This document shows, one piece after another, positions 21,347-32,255 of a stretch of 64,000 nucleotides of DNA (within the stretch, counting starts at the first letter, position 1; each line of letters opens with the position of its first letter). The notes under the pieces are model-generated. The model saw only the letters and a program-made list of their open reading frames with translations, did not search any database and was not told the DNA's origin. The stretch spans positions 1 through 64,000 of the forward strand of contig NW_013546961.1 of the NCBI RefSeq assembly GCF_000711695.1, in the 5' to 3' direction. The DNA comes from Tilletiaria anomala UBC 951 (Eukaryota > Basidiomycota > Exobasidiomycetes > Georgefischeriales > Tilletiariaceae). Position numbers and translations under genes: made by a program.

Positions 21347-23866
21347 TCACGCTTCGCCTTCAACTTCTTCTCGCTCCTGCGCTTGCTCTGGCTCCTCCGC
21401 CTGTGCTTGTGCCTGTTCCTGCGCCTGTGCCTGCTGCTGGGCACGCCACGCATGTGCCATCTGTAGGAGCTTGAACGATGGCTTGCCCTTTCCATCCTCG
21501 TCATCCGGGAATAGCATGTCGTAGTACTGTCATCCAGGAATAAAATAGTTGGTCTGGATCAGCCTTTCTGCCATTTTCTCCTTCTACTTCAAACAGGACC
21601 GCTCGCGTCTTTTTAGAAATATGGGACTCACCTCCTCCATGCCTTCCCCTCCCATCGCCTCGCGCCGCTTCTTGACCACGCGCGGCATCCGAGCCTCCAC
21701 CTCCTTGAGCTTCGCGTTCAAGCCGTCCGCATCGGCTCCGTGCTGCGCCTCGAATGACTTCCATGCTTCAAGCAATACGACGCGCTGCAAAGAGATGAGC
21801 AAAGCAGATGGGCCAGTCAGCATCAAAGTGCAAGGTCCATGATATATCCCTGTCGAACGCACCTCTTCTTTCAAGCCACGCATCTTAAGATCCTTATATG
21901 CCCTATCGAAGATCCGTCGTGTCTGCTCTTTCCTCTCCTCCCTCCTTTGTCGTCTGGCCTCAAGCGCCTCCTCGCTATGCTCCTTGGGCGGCCGGCGCTC
22001 CTGCGCCTGCTCTGCCTCATCTTCATCCTCATCAGGCGCATCCTCATCCTCCTCCTCCGCGATAGCGCTCCCGATCTGCGCGAGCGCGTACGAGATCCAG
22101 ACCTTGACGTGCCCGCTTCGCTCGACCAACGACTCATACAGACGATTGACGTTGTTCCACTCGCGCATCTCGAACTCGTAGTCAATGTAAGCCTTCCATA
22201 CCACCTCGGGCATGTCCATCCCTCCTTGCTGCTCGATCGCCAGGCGGAAGATTCCTCTCGCGCGGTCATCGTCGAACAGATTCTTCTCCAGCTCCGCAAA
22301 GCGCACCCACGTGCGCGAATTGCTCGGATCCCACTCAAGCGCCTTCTCGTAAATCTTGCGCGCGCGATCGAACTCCTTTAGGCTCAGCTCCAAGTCCACG
22401 TACCCGCGGAACAGACGTTCCTTAGGACACATGCCGATCGCAGCGCCAAGGATCTTGCGCGCGGCGCCAAGGTCAAGCTGGCGGATCTCGAAGTGCGCAT
22501 ACTGCAACCAGAGCTTCGCGAAGGTAAAGGCTTTGTGCGGTACCAACGCGATCGCAGCCTTGTACACCTCTCTCGCTCGTTCGGTGTCCTTCGCATCGAC
22601 CTCCTCGAACAGAGCGTAGTTCAGCCAGAGGAAGATGTACCGCCGCCAGTGCCGCTTTTCCTCGCACGATGGCGGCACGTTGCCCACCGCGCGCTCGTAT
22701 AGCTCGCGCACGCGATTCCGAGCTTTGAGTACCTCGGAAGCTTTGAGTGATAGCCCAGATTGAAGTAGCCAGCGGAATGCCTCCTCTTCGAGCTTGACGT
22801 AATCGAACCAGGTGTCGTAATTAGAACCGCCACCTTCGGCTGAGAGCTCCTCTTCGTACTGGATTCTTCGCTTGCCGAGCACGGTATCTTCCACGCCTTG
22901 CCGATCGCCAAACTGCTTTTCGAAGCGCGTATAGCTAGAGTAGATGCCCTGGCTCTTGCTTCGTGGTAGCCGCTCAAGAGCATACTTGTAAATCGCTCGT
23001 GCGCGCTCGTACTCCTTTGCTCGGGCTTCCATCTTTGCAAAAGCCGTGTAGACCGTTTGCGCCTTTTCTAGCTTGTCTTCATCCTCTCCGAAAAAATCGA
23101 GCGCCATCGTGAACACTTCCCGCGCCTTGTCCAGATCTTGTCGCTCTTCCTCTTCAAACTTGGCCCACTTGATCCACTCCCGCGGGTCAGGATGGCAAGT
23201 CACAGCCCGCTCCCAGACTTTGCTTGCCAGTTCCTTTTCGCCATACCGCAGCTCGAAGGCGACAAAGGCGGACCAAGCCTTCTCATCCGGTTCCCACACC
23301 ATCCATCGCTCAAAAATTTGCCGTACTCCTTGGACATTCCCTAGCAGCTCTTCCAGATGAACATACTTGTACCACATCTGATTCATCCGCGGCAGAATGC
23401 TGACCGCGCGGTCGAGGAGGTTGCGCGCATGATTGACATTGCGATTCTTGAGCTCAGTCTCGATATACCGCGTCCATATTGGGATGCTGTATGGGTCTAC
23501 GTCTAAGGCTCGCTCGAAGACGGACCGCGCACGGAGCATCTCTCCTTGCGACGCCTCCCATTGTGCATACTTGATCCATGCTGTGGCCTGTGCGAAAGAA
23601 GCAAGAGAGTCAGGGCTCCATTGCTTTCATTATCTGCGCATACTGAATATACTCACATTTGTCCGTGTTGTCCGGATCCGGCTCTCAAACTCTGATCGCT
23701 TCCGTCCTCTGTACTCTTCGAGTTCTTCGTAGTCCTCCACACGAGCCTTTGCTGCTTGGAAGGGAGCTTCCTGTCTCTCCTGCGCCTCTCGCAGCAGCTG
23801 CTCAGCGGTAATTTGGATCGGCGCTGGCGCCCTGTTCTTGATTCTTGGTGCGCGGTTGGCTTGCAT
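21347..23866 (-). CDS. CLF1: Pre-mRNA splicing factor CLF1 (Crooked neck-like, Syf3)
   Basis: Four exons: 23866..23657, 23587..21863, 21784..21632 and 21526..21347, about 755 residues. The protein is a string of HAT (half-a-TPR) repeats, each with the pattern W-x-x-Y/F-x-x-x-E then R-A-R-x-I/V-F/Y-E-R-A-L. Examples are [31 protein letters not shown]-like spacers and [15 protein letters not shown]. The N-terminus [20 protein letters not shown] and the C-terminus [20 protein letters not shown] are diagnostic of Crn/CLF1. It scaffolds the Prp19-associated complex (NTC) and is needed for assembly of the active spliceosome in the nucleus. The second intron (21785-21862, 78 nt) is a multiple of three with no stop. 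An acidic linker ([19 protein letters not shown]) precedes the last repeats, and the tail is Gln/Ala/Glu-rich. Confidence 0.97.
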
Positions 23867-24448
23867 GGTGACGATGTCGGCCAGGATGGGTCCGATGCCA
23901 AGAGGATGCCCAGCTGCAGCTAATCACTTACAGAGACCTTAAGGTGACAACTGGAGCGGCGGCGCGAGCCAAATTGCTCTATCCAGCTGCCTGATACGAC
24001 CCCGAAACGGATGATTTGTATGGCCCGAGGCCATAATGCTTGTACTCAGCCAGCCAAATATAAATTAAATGGAGCGCCAGGTGAGCGTTGAGTAAGAGAT
24101 GTGTAGTTTGAAGCACGCCCGCGGAAATGCGCTCTCTGCGGAATCAAATGTGGGAGAGAGATTCAAACCTGACTGCGCGACGAATGTCGCACAACGATAT
24201 GGGCCACCTTTAACGCTTCTAGCCACCTCGGGATGATACAATGATGGTTGTGCGCTCTGACTGACTCCATCATGCAACCATTCTAGGCTCTAGTTTGATG
24301 CCTGTGGCGCGCTGAACATTAAAGTGGCTCAAAGATCCGCCACGACAGGCCGAACGTCTGAAGCGAACCTCAACAATCGTCTGCATGAGCACGTTGCAGC
24401 ACTTGCTGACGCTCACGATATAGTTTACCAAGCAACAACATCACCACC
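23867..24448. other. Divergent promoter region between CLF1 and the TM9 gene
   Basis: 582 bp between two head-to-head starts; no gene is supported. A stretch on the minus strand around 24.1-24.25 kb loosely resembles tRNA A and B boxes but does not fold into arms (see rejected items). Confidence 0.4.
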
Positions 24449-26798
24449 ATGGGTCTGACAAAGGTGTTCCCCCTCGGCCTGCTGGCGCTAGGAGCTATAT
24501 TTCCAGCCGTTCAGGGCTTCTATCTGCCAGGCTCAGCTCCCAAGACGTATAAGCTCGGGTCGACCGTGCCTTTCCTCGTTAATGTCGTCCAACCGAAAGC
24601 GCAAATCGACAAGGGTGGGATGCGAAGTCTGGTCTCCTATGACTACTACGACGAACGTTTCCATTTCTGTTCACCAAAGGACAAAGATGGTCCCAAACCA
24701 GTGTCAGAAGGTCTTGGCAGTGCTCTGTTTGGAGATCGAATTTATTCCAGTCCGATAACGGTGAGCAAATGCACTATGCCTACATGTGTGCCACTCGACT
24801 CCTGGCTCACTTTCCTGCTTGTACGCTATTTCTCTCATTGCATCCGGGTCGATATGAAGGCAAAAATGCTCACGGATGAATCGTGCGTTCATATCTGCAC
24901 ATCAGTCATACCGCAACAGGACACAAAGTTCATTAGTGACCGCATCAAAGAGGGGTATGCGATCAATTGGGAAGTCGACGGCTTGCCAGTCGCGCAAATG
25001 CAAAGGCTGGAAGACACAGAGGAATTTTGTGAGTAAAGACACCTGAGATTCTCTCTGAAAAGGTGTTCTGAGCCTCCTCACAATATCCGAGCAGTCTACT
25101 CCATCGGATTTTTCATGGGCACCATGAGAAATGAAAATGAAAATGGCAAGGCCTACCGAATGCCCGCCATTTACAATCACTTTGAAATCTACCTAAACTA
25201 TCACATGCGCGGAACTGACGAATACCGTATCGTCGGCGCGTCCGTTTGGCCGGCTTCGCGATCTTCATTGACGCAGGGAGAAGGCACACCAAATTGCAAT
25301 GCCCTCGAACCTGTCCATTTGGATGAGAACAGCACGGCAAGTACCAAGCTCGCGTACACCTACTCGACCCATTGGAAGGAGAGCAAGACGCCATGGGCAA
25401 CGCGATGGGACCACTACCTCAAAGTGGTGAATCCAAACATCCACTGGCTCTCGCTTATCAATGCGATCGTCATCGCAGGCTTCTTATGTCTGATGGTAAG
25501 CTCGTCTCAAATCACCTAAGCCGAAGTCATACTGAGTATTTCATTACAAAGGTTTCCGTCGTTCTAATGCGATCTACAAACCGCGATATCAGTCGATACG
25601 AAGCAATTGATTTGACTGAAGACGTACAAGAAGAGTTCGGTTGGAAGCTCGTGCATGGTGAAGTATTCCGACCTCCTCAATCACCACTCTTACTGTCCGT
25701 CATGGTCGGATCAGGCTCCCAGCTCATTGCCATGGCCGCGACGACTTTGCTGTTCGCTGCCTTGGGATTCTTGAGTCCCAGTTATCGCGGGTCCTTGGCG
25801 GTCGTCATGATTGTCACTTGGACACTGTTCGGCGCGTTGGCGGGGTACTTGTCCAGCAGGGTGTACGCCAGCTTGGACGGCGCCAAATGGAAGCGAAACG
25901 TCTTCTTGACAGCCACACTCTTCCCGACCCTTGTATTCGCTACAGTCAAGTGAGTTCGTCAGGCTGTGCTTGGATAAATTTGTGGTACTAATCCTTGCCT
26001 CGTAGCCTGCTCAACTTCTTCCTCATCGCATCGCGCTCCTCAGGTGCTGTGCCTTTCGGCACGCTTTTAGCTTTGGTGGCGCTGTGGTTCATCATCAACA
26101 TTCCACTCACCCTGATTGGCTCTTACATTGGAATCCGCGTTGGCGGCTGGCGGCACCCCGTGCGCGTCAACTCGATCCCCAGACAGATCCCACCGGTTGT
26201 CTGGTATCTCCGTCCGTGGCCGTCCGCCATCATAGGCGGCTTGCTTCCTTTCGCGACCGCGTTCCTTGAGTCATTTTTCATGCTCAACTCGCTCTTCGGT
26301 ACCAAAATCTACTATGCTTTCGGATTCCTCGCCCTCACTTTTGTGATCACCTCTCTGGTAGGTACCTTAGAGAGCGCAAGTCCCCATTGCGATAAAAGAC
26401 TGACACTCATTCGGTTTTTGGAACCCCCAGACCACTGCGACAGTCTCCGTGCTCTTCTGCTACTTTACCCTTTCGTCAGAGGACTACAGATGGCACTGGC
26501 GCTCGTTCACAGTCGGCGGAGGATCTGCCTTCTGGCTCTTTGCATATGGAGTGAGTCGTTGAATGAGTGACAGCAGGCGGTGATGTTGCGTGCATACCTC
26601 ATCGACTGAACATTTTTCTCTCCATAGATCTTCTTCTGGAGCGCACGCATGGAGCTGCCAGGGCTGGCGAACAAGGTACTGTTCGTCGGATACCTCTTCC
26701 TCTTGTCGCTGGTCGACTTCCTGCTGTTCGGCGCTATCGGGTACTTTGCCTGCTACAGCTACATTCGACGAATCTACGGCTCGATCCGAATCGACTGA
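24449..26798 (+). CDS. Transmembrane 9 superfamily protein (EMP70/TMN)
   Basis: Seven exons: 24449..24760, 24860..25028, 25095..25495, 25552..25949, 26006..26357, 26431..26550 and 26628..26798, giving 640 residues, the family norm. A signal peptide (MGLTKVFPLGLLALGAIFPA) leads into the mature start GFYLPGSAPKTYKLG. The luminal domain includes the family motifs SLVSYDYYDERFHFC and KFISDRIKEGYAINWEVDGL. Nine hydrophobic segments follow, with typical text such as WLSLINAIVIAGFLCLM, DVQEEFGWKLVHGEVFRPP and VPFGTLLALVALWFIINIPL. The tail SYIRRIYGSIRID resembles the short basic/acidic C-terminal Golgi-retention signal of TM9 proteins. They act in the Golgi and endosomes in membrane-protein sorting, and yeast members also affect copper handling and adhesion. 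Intron 1 (99 nt) is a multiple of three without a stop and ends in GAAG, a weaker acceptor; retention would insert 33 residues in the luminal domain. Confidence 0.96.
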
Positions 26799-26877
26799 AG
26801 CGATTTAAACGGAAAATGGGCCCATGAATGTACGGAGTAGATAGATACATGGACCTTCCTTTGTACATACATACCAC

Positions 26878-29121
26878 TCAGAACTGCAGTGGCGCCCAAG
26901 GTTCTCGCTCCAGAGACTGGCTCCAAGTATCCCAGAACTTCAATTCGGGCTGCCAAGAAGCCTTGTCGAGTCCCCCTTGCTGTTTGAGCAATTCTTCTAC
27001 GAAACGCCCTCCAGGGGTTGTTGTCTGCGAGCGAGAATGTGTCAAAGCCAGGCGCCAGGCTTGCTGCGGCCCAGTGGCATCGCCTACAGATGGGTGTGGA
27101 AGTCGGACAATGAGCCAAGCAGCATAATTAAGGCTGTTGAGTTCATGCTGCGACTTCTGTATCTCTATCGTGGAATCGGCTCTTTGCTCGCTCGAAAAGA
27201 CGATCGCATCTCTGTTGAGAGCAGCAACAAGCACTTGTTTGCGCTGCCAGATGGCTCGGGCGCACTGCAGAAGCGCATCTGCATCATCAAGCAGCGCTTC
27301 CCAACAAGTTGTCGCCGCACCACCGCTCACTGCGCTGCGATAATGGTCGCCGCTGCTGAGTCTGGCTGCTGTTGGCGGTAAAGGAGACGGTGCTTGGATG
27401 GAGAGTGCCCAGGTCAAGCCTGCCTCGCTGCATGCACGCCGGGCGTAGATGCGGGCATTGTCGAGCAGAGATTTGACTGTCGTCCATGCAGATGTTGCAC
27501 CTTCATTGAGTTCCAGTGTTCCTGCTTGTTTCTGAATATGCTTCTGCCTGAAACAGGGCAAAGCGCGTAGCAGACTGAGCTCGCTTAGGTTTGCATTGAT
27601 GCCCAGGCGGGCTCGTGCCGCTGGGCTTGGCGCCTGGTTTAATGACCCGCCCAAAACTATTGAGGCATTCACGCCTTGCGCCAAAGGTTGTTTCGATAGA
27701 GTTGACAATGCGCGCAAAAACAATTTTGAAGAGCCGGTTGCAAGTTCCCATGTTGAGTCCAATAATGTCGACGGCACCGAGCTGCCTGAAGCCGCGAGCA
27801 GCGTCATGCCGCGAACACCTAGCCACGCCAAATCCTGTTGCAGATCCGCCAGCTGGCAGAGGCCTTCCAGAGGGTCTTCTACATCACCTGCAGAAAAATT
27901 TGAAAGGGATATTGAGCGTGAGCGTGCCTGTGCAGCCAGCAGAGCTTCAAAATTCTGTTGGTAGCTTGAGGCGACGTTTTCTTGCGCCTTTGCCTCTGCC
28001 ACTTCCAGCCTGCTATCTGCAAGAGCCATTTCCACCTCCAGACTCAACATCAAGGCCTTTCTCTGGATAAATGCGAATTGCAGCTTCTCAGATTCGGATA
28101 TTCTCTCCGGTACGATCATCTGCGTGGCATTGAGAGCGGCTGCAGCAATTTCCGACGCGAAATATACTCGCGTGTCGTCAGCGCCAACGTTGGGCACTTC
28201 AGTGAGAAAGATTCGGATGCAAGATATGCAGTTTTCGACAGTGTCTGCAAGGCTGGGGAGCTCAATCGTGGACGAAGCATAGACCATCAGTGGCTCCTCA
28301 GATGTACTTGACTTGTCTGCATCAACTTCAGCGGCGCCATCGTCGTCTTCACTGGCCTCAATAACATCTGCATCATCTGTGTGCAGCGAATCGTATCGAC
28401 TTGCGAGCTCCTGCGCCTGTCGTTGCGCCACTTGCGAGAATCTTTGAGCGGTATCGTGTAGGGCCCCTTCAGTCTTGCGAGCCGCTTCACTGAAAGAATC
28501 TTCGAGCTGGAAGACCAGTTCGGCAGCGGCCAATTGTGACGACGCAAGGTTGTACTCGATGTCCAGACGGAATCGTGAGACCGAAGATACGCTGGCTGAA
28601 TGCACGTGGAGCCCTCGAGCACGCTCTTCTGCGCTTGCTGCTTGCTGATATAAGCCAATAGACTCTTCCAGATGTTGCAGAGATGTCGGCGGGAAAGCGA
28701 AATGGGTCGCAAAAATGTAGTGAGTGCGGGCAGCATTGTACGCCGCGTCTGCACATTGAATCAACATATTATACGCATGATCTTGCTGCAGCTCTTGTTC
28801 TGTGGGCGACGTAACATTGATGCTCGCAACTTGCGCGTGTGCGAGCTCGAAAGCCCTGCGATACCACATCAATGCGGTTTGATAGGCGCGCTGGGCGGTT
28901 GGGCCACCTGAAGTGATATATCTCTCCCCGCGTTCTTCGGACTGAATACCGTAGGATATTGCTTCCTCTTGATCTGCGACAGCTTGGGGCAAAGGCAATT
29001 CTTTGCTCTTCGCCTTTCCTTTGCCCTTCGGCAGTTGAATCTTTCGGCGGGCGGATCGCCCTTCTCCAATAAGTCTTCCAGCTGAGCCGGCACCAACAAA
29101 GCTGGGTGTATATGAGCACAT
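26878..29121 (-). CDS. TPR-like helical protein of unknown role
   Basis: One exon encodes about 747 residues from the first ATG that gives a sensible N-terminus (MCSYTPSFVGAGSAGRLIGE); the frame stays open about 270 bp upstream, so an earlier exon is possible. A Gly/Lys-rich basic start (KGKGKAKSKELP) is followed by an all-helical body. AYQTALMWYRRAFELAHAQ and AYNAARTHYIFATHF have the spacing of tetratricopeptide helices. An acidic insert (ASEDDDGAAEVDADKSSTSE) splits the helical region, and a Trp-rich end (LKFWDTWSQSLEREPWAPLQ) closes it. No catalytic motif is seen. I cannot name the family; it resembles fungal TPR-like proteins annotated as hypothetical. It is head-to-head with NUG1 and tail-to-tail with the TM9 gene (79 bp between stops). 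Confidence 0.75.
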   Translation of the reverse strand: MCSYTPSFVGAGSAGRLIGEGRSARRKIQLPKGKGKAKSKELPLPQAVADQEEAISYGIQSEERGERYITSGGPTAQRAYQTALMWYRRAFELAHAQVASINVTSPTEQELQQDHAYNMLIQCADAAYNAARTHYIFATHFAFPPTSLQHLEESIGLYQQAASAEERARGLHVHSASVSSVSRFRLDIEYNLASSQLAAAELVFQLEDSFSEAARKTEGALHDTAQRFSQVAQRQAQELASRYDSLHTDDADVIEASEDDDGAAEVDADKSSTSEEPLMVYASSTIELPSLADTVENCISCIRIFLTEVPNVGADDTRVYFASEIAAAALNATQMIVPERISESEKLQFAFIQRKALMLSLEVEMALADSRLEVAEAKAQENVASSYQQNFEALLAAQARSRSISLSNFSAGDVEDPLEGLCQLADLQQDLAWLGVRGMTLLAASGSSVPSTLLDSTWELATGSSKLFLRALSTLSKQPLAQGVNASIVLGGSLNQAPSPAARARLGINANLSELSLLRALPCFRQKHIQKQAGTLELNEGATSAWTTVKSLLDNARIYARRACSEAGLTWALSIQAPSPLPPTAARLSSGDHYRSAVSGGAATTCWEALLDDADALLQCARAIWQRKQVLVAALNRDAIVFSSEQRADSTIEIQKSQHELNSLNYAAWLIVRLPHPSVGDATGPQQAWRLALTHSRSQTTTPGGRFVEELLKQQGGLDKASWQPELKFWDTWSQSLEREPWAPLQF

Positions 29122-29579
29122 TTCGAGCGGATGGTTACTTAGGCTGCAGAAGACTTCGGTCGTATCTGGGACCTTCCCTTGCTCCGAAGCAGTGTTGTCA
29201 TAGCAGCAATGATCGAATAGGATCGTATGCTGTTGTTTTCCAAACGAACGTGGTTGGCTAGATTCATTTTTTCGACTCCCACCGCCGCTATGAGAGAACC
29301 ATAGAACATGAATGAGCATAAATTTGCCCTCATGTTCCGAGTTCCGAGACCACAAGGCAAAAGCAATTGCATTCGCAAAGCAAAGCAACAGCACAATGGT
29401 CGATGTTGAGGGCCCATCTGCGATTGTGCTGGTTGCGAACGTTGATCAGCTGACGTCTCGGGATGTTCATGAAACAAGTACTACCAGCATAAAGGCTACA
29501 AGTTGGTTGCGTAGCAGCAAGAAATATAGGTATATTCCTCGATTCTATCTCAGCCGCAAACCCGCAGCAAATTCGCATC
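29122..29579. promoter_or_regulatory. Divergent promoter region, TPR-like gene and NUG1
   Basis: 458 bp between two head-to-head starts. No known element stands out. The stretch just before the NUG1 ATG is CA-rich, as in many fungal leaders. Confidence 0.35.
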
Positions 29580-32119
29580 ATGAGTGGCCAACGCGACGCA
29601 GCCTCGAAGCGTAAGCAGCAAGGCCGTGTAAACAAGTTGCAGGGTAAGAGCTTGGTTCCAGGCAGCAACAATGGTAGCCGCAAAGACACGGGCCTCCCTT
29701 CTTTCTTCAAGCATCGAAAGCAGGCTCTTGCCACGGTGGCTCAGCAAGGAGGGCAACAGACCAATGGCAAGGGGAAGGAGAAAGAGAAGGCCACAGCGGA
29801 GGGCATCGAAGGAGATGCAATGGAGACCGACGGTGCTGCCACTCACACACTGTCTGAAGGAGTGGCCAAGACTCAAGAGGAGGCAGGTACTGGGGAAGAT
29901 TTGAGCTTCACGTTCTCTGCTGCTTCCGCGTCCAACCCCTTTAGCAGCGCAGCAGCCGATCCAGCATTAACTGGTCAACGAGACTCTTCGTTGAGAGCGT
30001 ATGCATCTCAGCTTCGCAAGCTCCTTACCACAAGCGATATCCTCCTTGAGGTCCTCGACGCTCGTGACCCTCTCTCTTGTCGCTCCTACTCGACAGAAAC
30101 TCTTGCATTGGGACAAGGGAAGAGGATCATCCTCATCCTCAACAAGATCGATCTCGTGCCGCGTGAGAACGTCGAAAAATGGCTCAAATACTTGCGGCAC
30201 GACTTTCCGACTCTGGCGTTTAAGGCATCAACGCAGATGCAACGTAAAAACCTTGCCCAAGGCGCTGGCTCTGTGCCGCTATCGAATGGCTCAACCGCAG
30301 CGCTCACTTCTGGCTCAGAGGCACTGGGTGCACAAGCGCTCCTTCAACTCCTCAAGAACTACTCGCGGAATCACTCTCTCAAAAGCTCACTGACCGTCGG
30401 TGTCTTTGGAGCACCTAACGTGGGAAAGTCCAGCATTATTAACTCTCTGAAGCGCGCCAGGGTCTGTGCAGTAGCCAGTACCCCAGGGCACACGAAGGTC
30501 CTTCAGAGTGTTGCACTCGACAAGAAGATCAAATTAATCGATTGTCCTGGCATCGTGTTTCAGGAGAGAGATGGTGCAGGAGGAAGTCGTACTGCCGCTG
30601 GAGGTCAACAGATGGATGGGATGGCTGCCGCTTTGAGGAATGTCGTCAAGGTCGAGCTCCTCCAGGATCCGGTTTCACCCAGTGAGTCCTTTGCCCGTCT
30701 CATCGCAGCAGGCCTATTGATCCACATGCCTCCTTTCTCCTTATCATAGTTGCTGTCGTTCTCTCGCGCGTGCCTCTCAGCCAATTGGAGACACTTTATT
30801 CGCTTCCATCCACATCGTCGGACCACCAGCCTCCCCCGCACGAGCCCATGCCTGCACCTAGCATGGACGATGTGCAGTCTCTCCTCCTACGTCTCGCCCT
30901 GCGCAAAGGCAGACTCCTGGCTAAAGGCGGTGCGCCCGACATCGAAGGTACTGCGCGGACTGTGCTGCACGACTGGAACACGGGTAAGATAAAGTATGCT
31001 ACTCAGCCACCTGCTGTCCACCGCTCGGCAGTTCTCTCCTCAACAAAAGCCAACACGATCAACAAGGCTGGCCTGAACATGAAGGACAGCGTAAACGCAG
31101 AGATAACAAAGACGAAAGAGCAGCTAGAGTCGGAAGCAGCTACAGCCGCGATCGCAGCGACAACGTCTATCAAGACATCCTTTGATGCGGAATTTGACCT
31201 TGCCGGCTTACTCGGCGAAGCAGATGCCGAGGCATTGATGGGCGCTGGAAGCGAGGTCAATGCCGTGGCATCAGAGATGGGCACATTCGAGACACCACAG
31301 ACAGTACTTTCTGGAAGAGGTAGTCTCGCTGACTCCGATGGCAAGGCATTACTCCAAGCCAGGGAGCCAAAGTTTGTTGGCGCAGAGCAACCCGACATTG
31401 CGACGAAGGAGCAAGCGATGCTCCTTGCGGACACAAGCAACCAGACTATCAAGAGCTTGGGAAAGAGACGCAGGCGTCCCGATGACGATGCGAACATCCT
31501 TGCCGACTCAGATGATGCAGGTGATCCGCGGACCGAGTCGGACTCGGACAGTGACGATGACGGTCCTTCAGGCGGACCATTCCGTGCCGAATTGATCCCA
31601 CCTCGAAAGCAAGTTCGTATCGATCCAACGGCAACATTGCAGCATGCAGCAGTAGCGAACACGGAACCTGCTGAAGCAGAAGATCTGCCCTCCTGGCTGG
31701 AGCGACAACGAAGCAAAGCCTCAAGCGAGCGCAAGAGCAAGAAAGACACAGGGCCGCAAGCGGAAGCGAAGCAAACTGGGAAGCTCGCCCTACTCTCCAC
31801 TGTCTTCTCACCGTCAGAGCTCGAGAACATGGCGGTATCTCGAGGATCGGCTCGCAAGAAAGCGAAGAAGCAAAAGCGGAGGGCCGAGAAGGGCTCGGCT
31901 GGCGGCCTCACGGACATCATGGAGACAGCAATGGATCTTGTCGAAGATGCAGACGATGATGCGTTCATTGCACAGGATGTTGACGAGGATGTGGATTTCT
32001 TGGCTGATCCCACCGGAAAGCAGGACGAAGCAGCAAAGGTGATAACCCAACTGCCCAAACAGCCCGCTCATGCAATGGTGGACTTCAATGCAGGGGACGA
32101 GTCGGAGGAGGAACTTTAA
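29580..32119 (+). CDS. NUG1: Nucleolar circularly permuted GTPase NUG1 (nucleostemin family)
   Basis: Exons 29580..30681 and 30750..32119 encode about 823 residues. The GTPase motifs come in permuted order: G4 as ILILNKIDLVPRENV, then G1 as VGVFGAPNVGKSSIINSL, G2/G3 as ASTPGHTKVLQS and KLIDCPGIVF. This is the hallmark of the YlqF/GNL family. The N-terminus is a basic Lys/Arg stretch with the conserved SRKDTGLPSFFKHRKQAL segment seen in NUG1/Grn1/nucleostemin. NUG1 binds pre-60S ribosomal particles in the nucleolus and works with the Dbp10 helicase. The split codon at the intron reads SPIAVVLSRVP, matching the conserved stretch after the GTPase domain. The long C-terminal half is low-complexity, with acidic runs and a KKAKKQKRR nuclear/nucleolar signal. 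It is longer than yeast Nug1 (520), owing to this tail. Confidence 0.94.
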
Positions 32120-32255
32120 TGTACTCTAAGAGTGCCAAAGAACAGGATAAAGACTCAAATGAAACCTGCACGGGATGGCAATGGTACAGACACAAAATGA
32201 GTTGCAGATGAGATCATGCTCTTTGTGCAATAGATTGGAATGGGGCCATAATGCG

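Noticed and set aside
24100-24260. Minus-strand sequence with A-box-like TGGCTAGAAGCG and B-box-like GGTTTGAATCT, suggesting a tRNA
   Set aside because: The T-arm and acceptor stems do not pair and no anticodon arm can be drawn.
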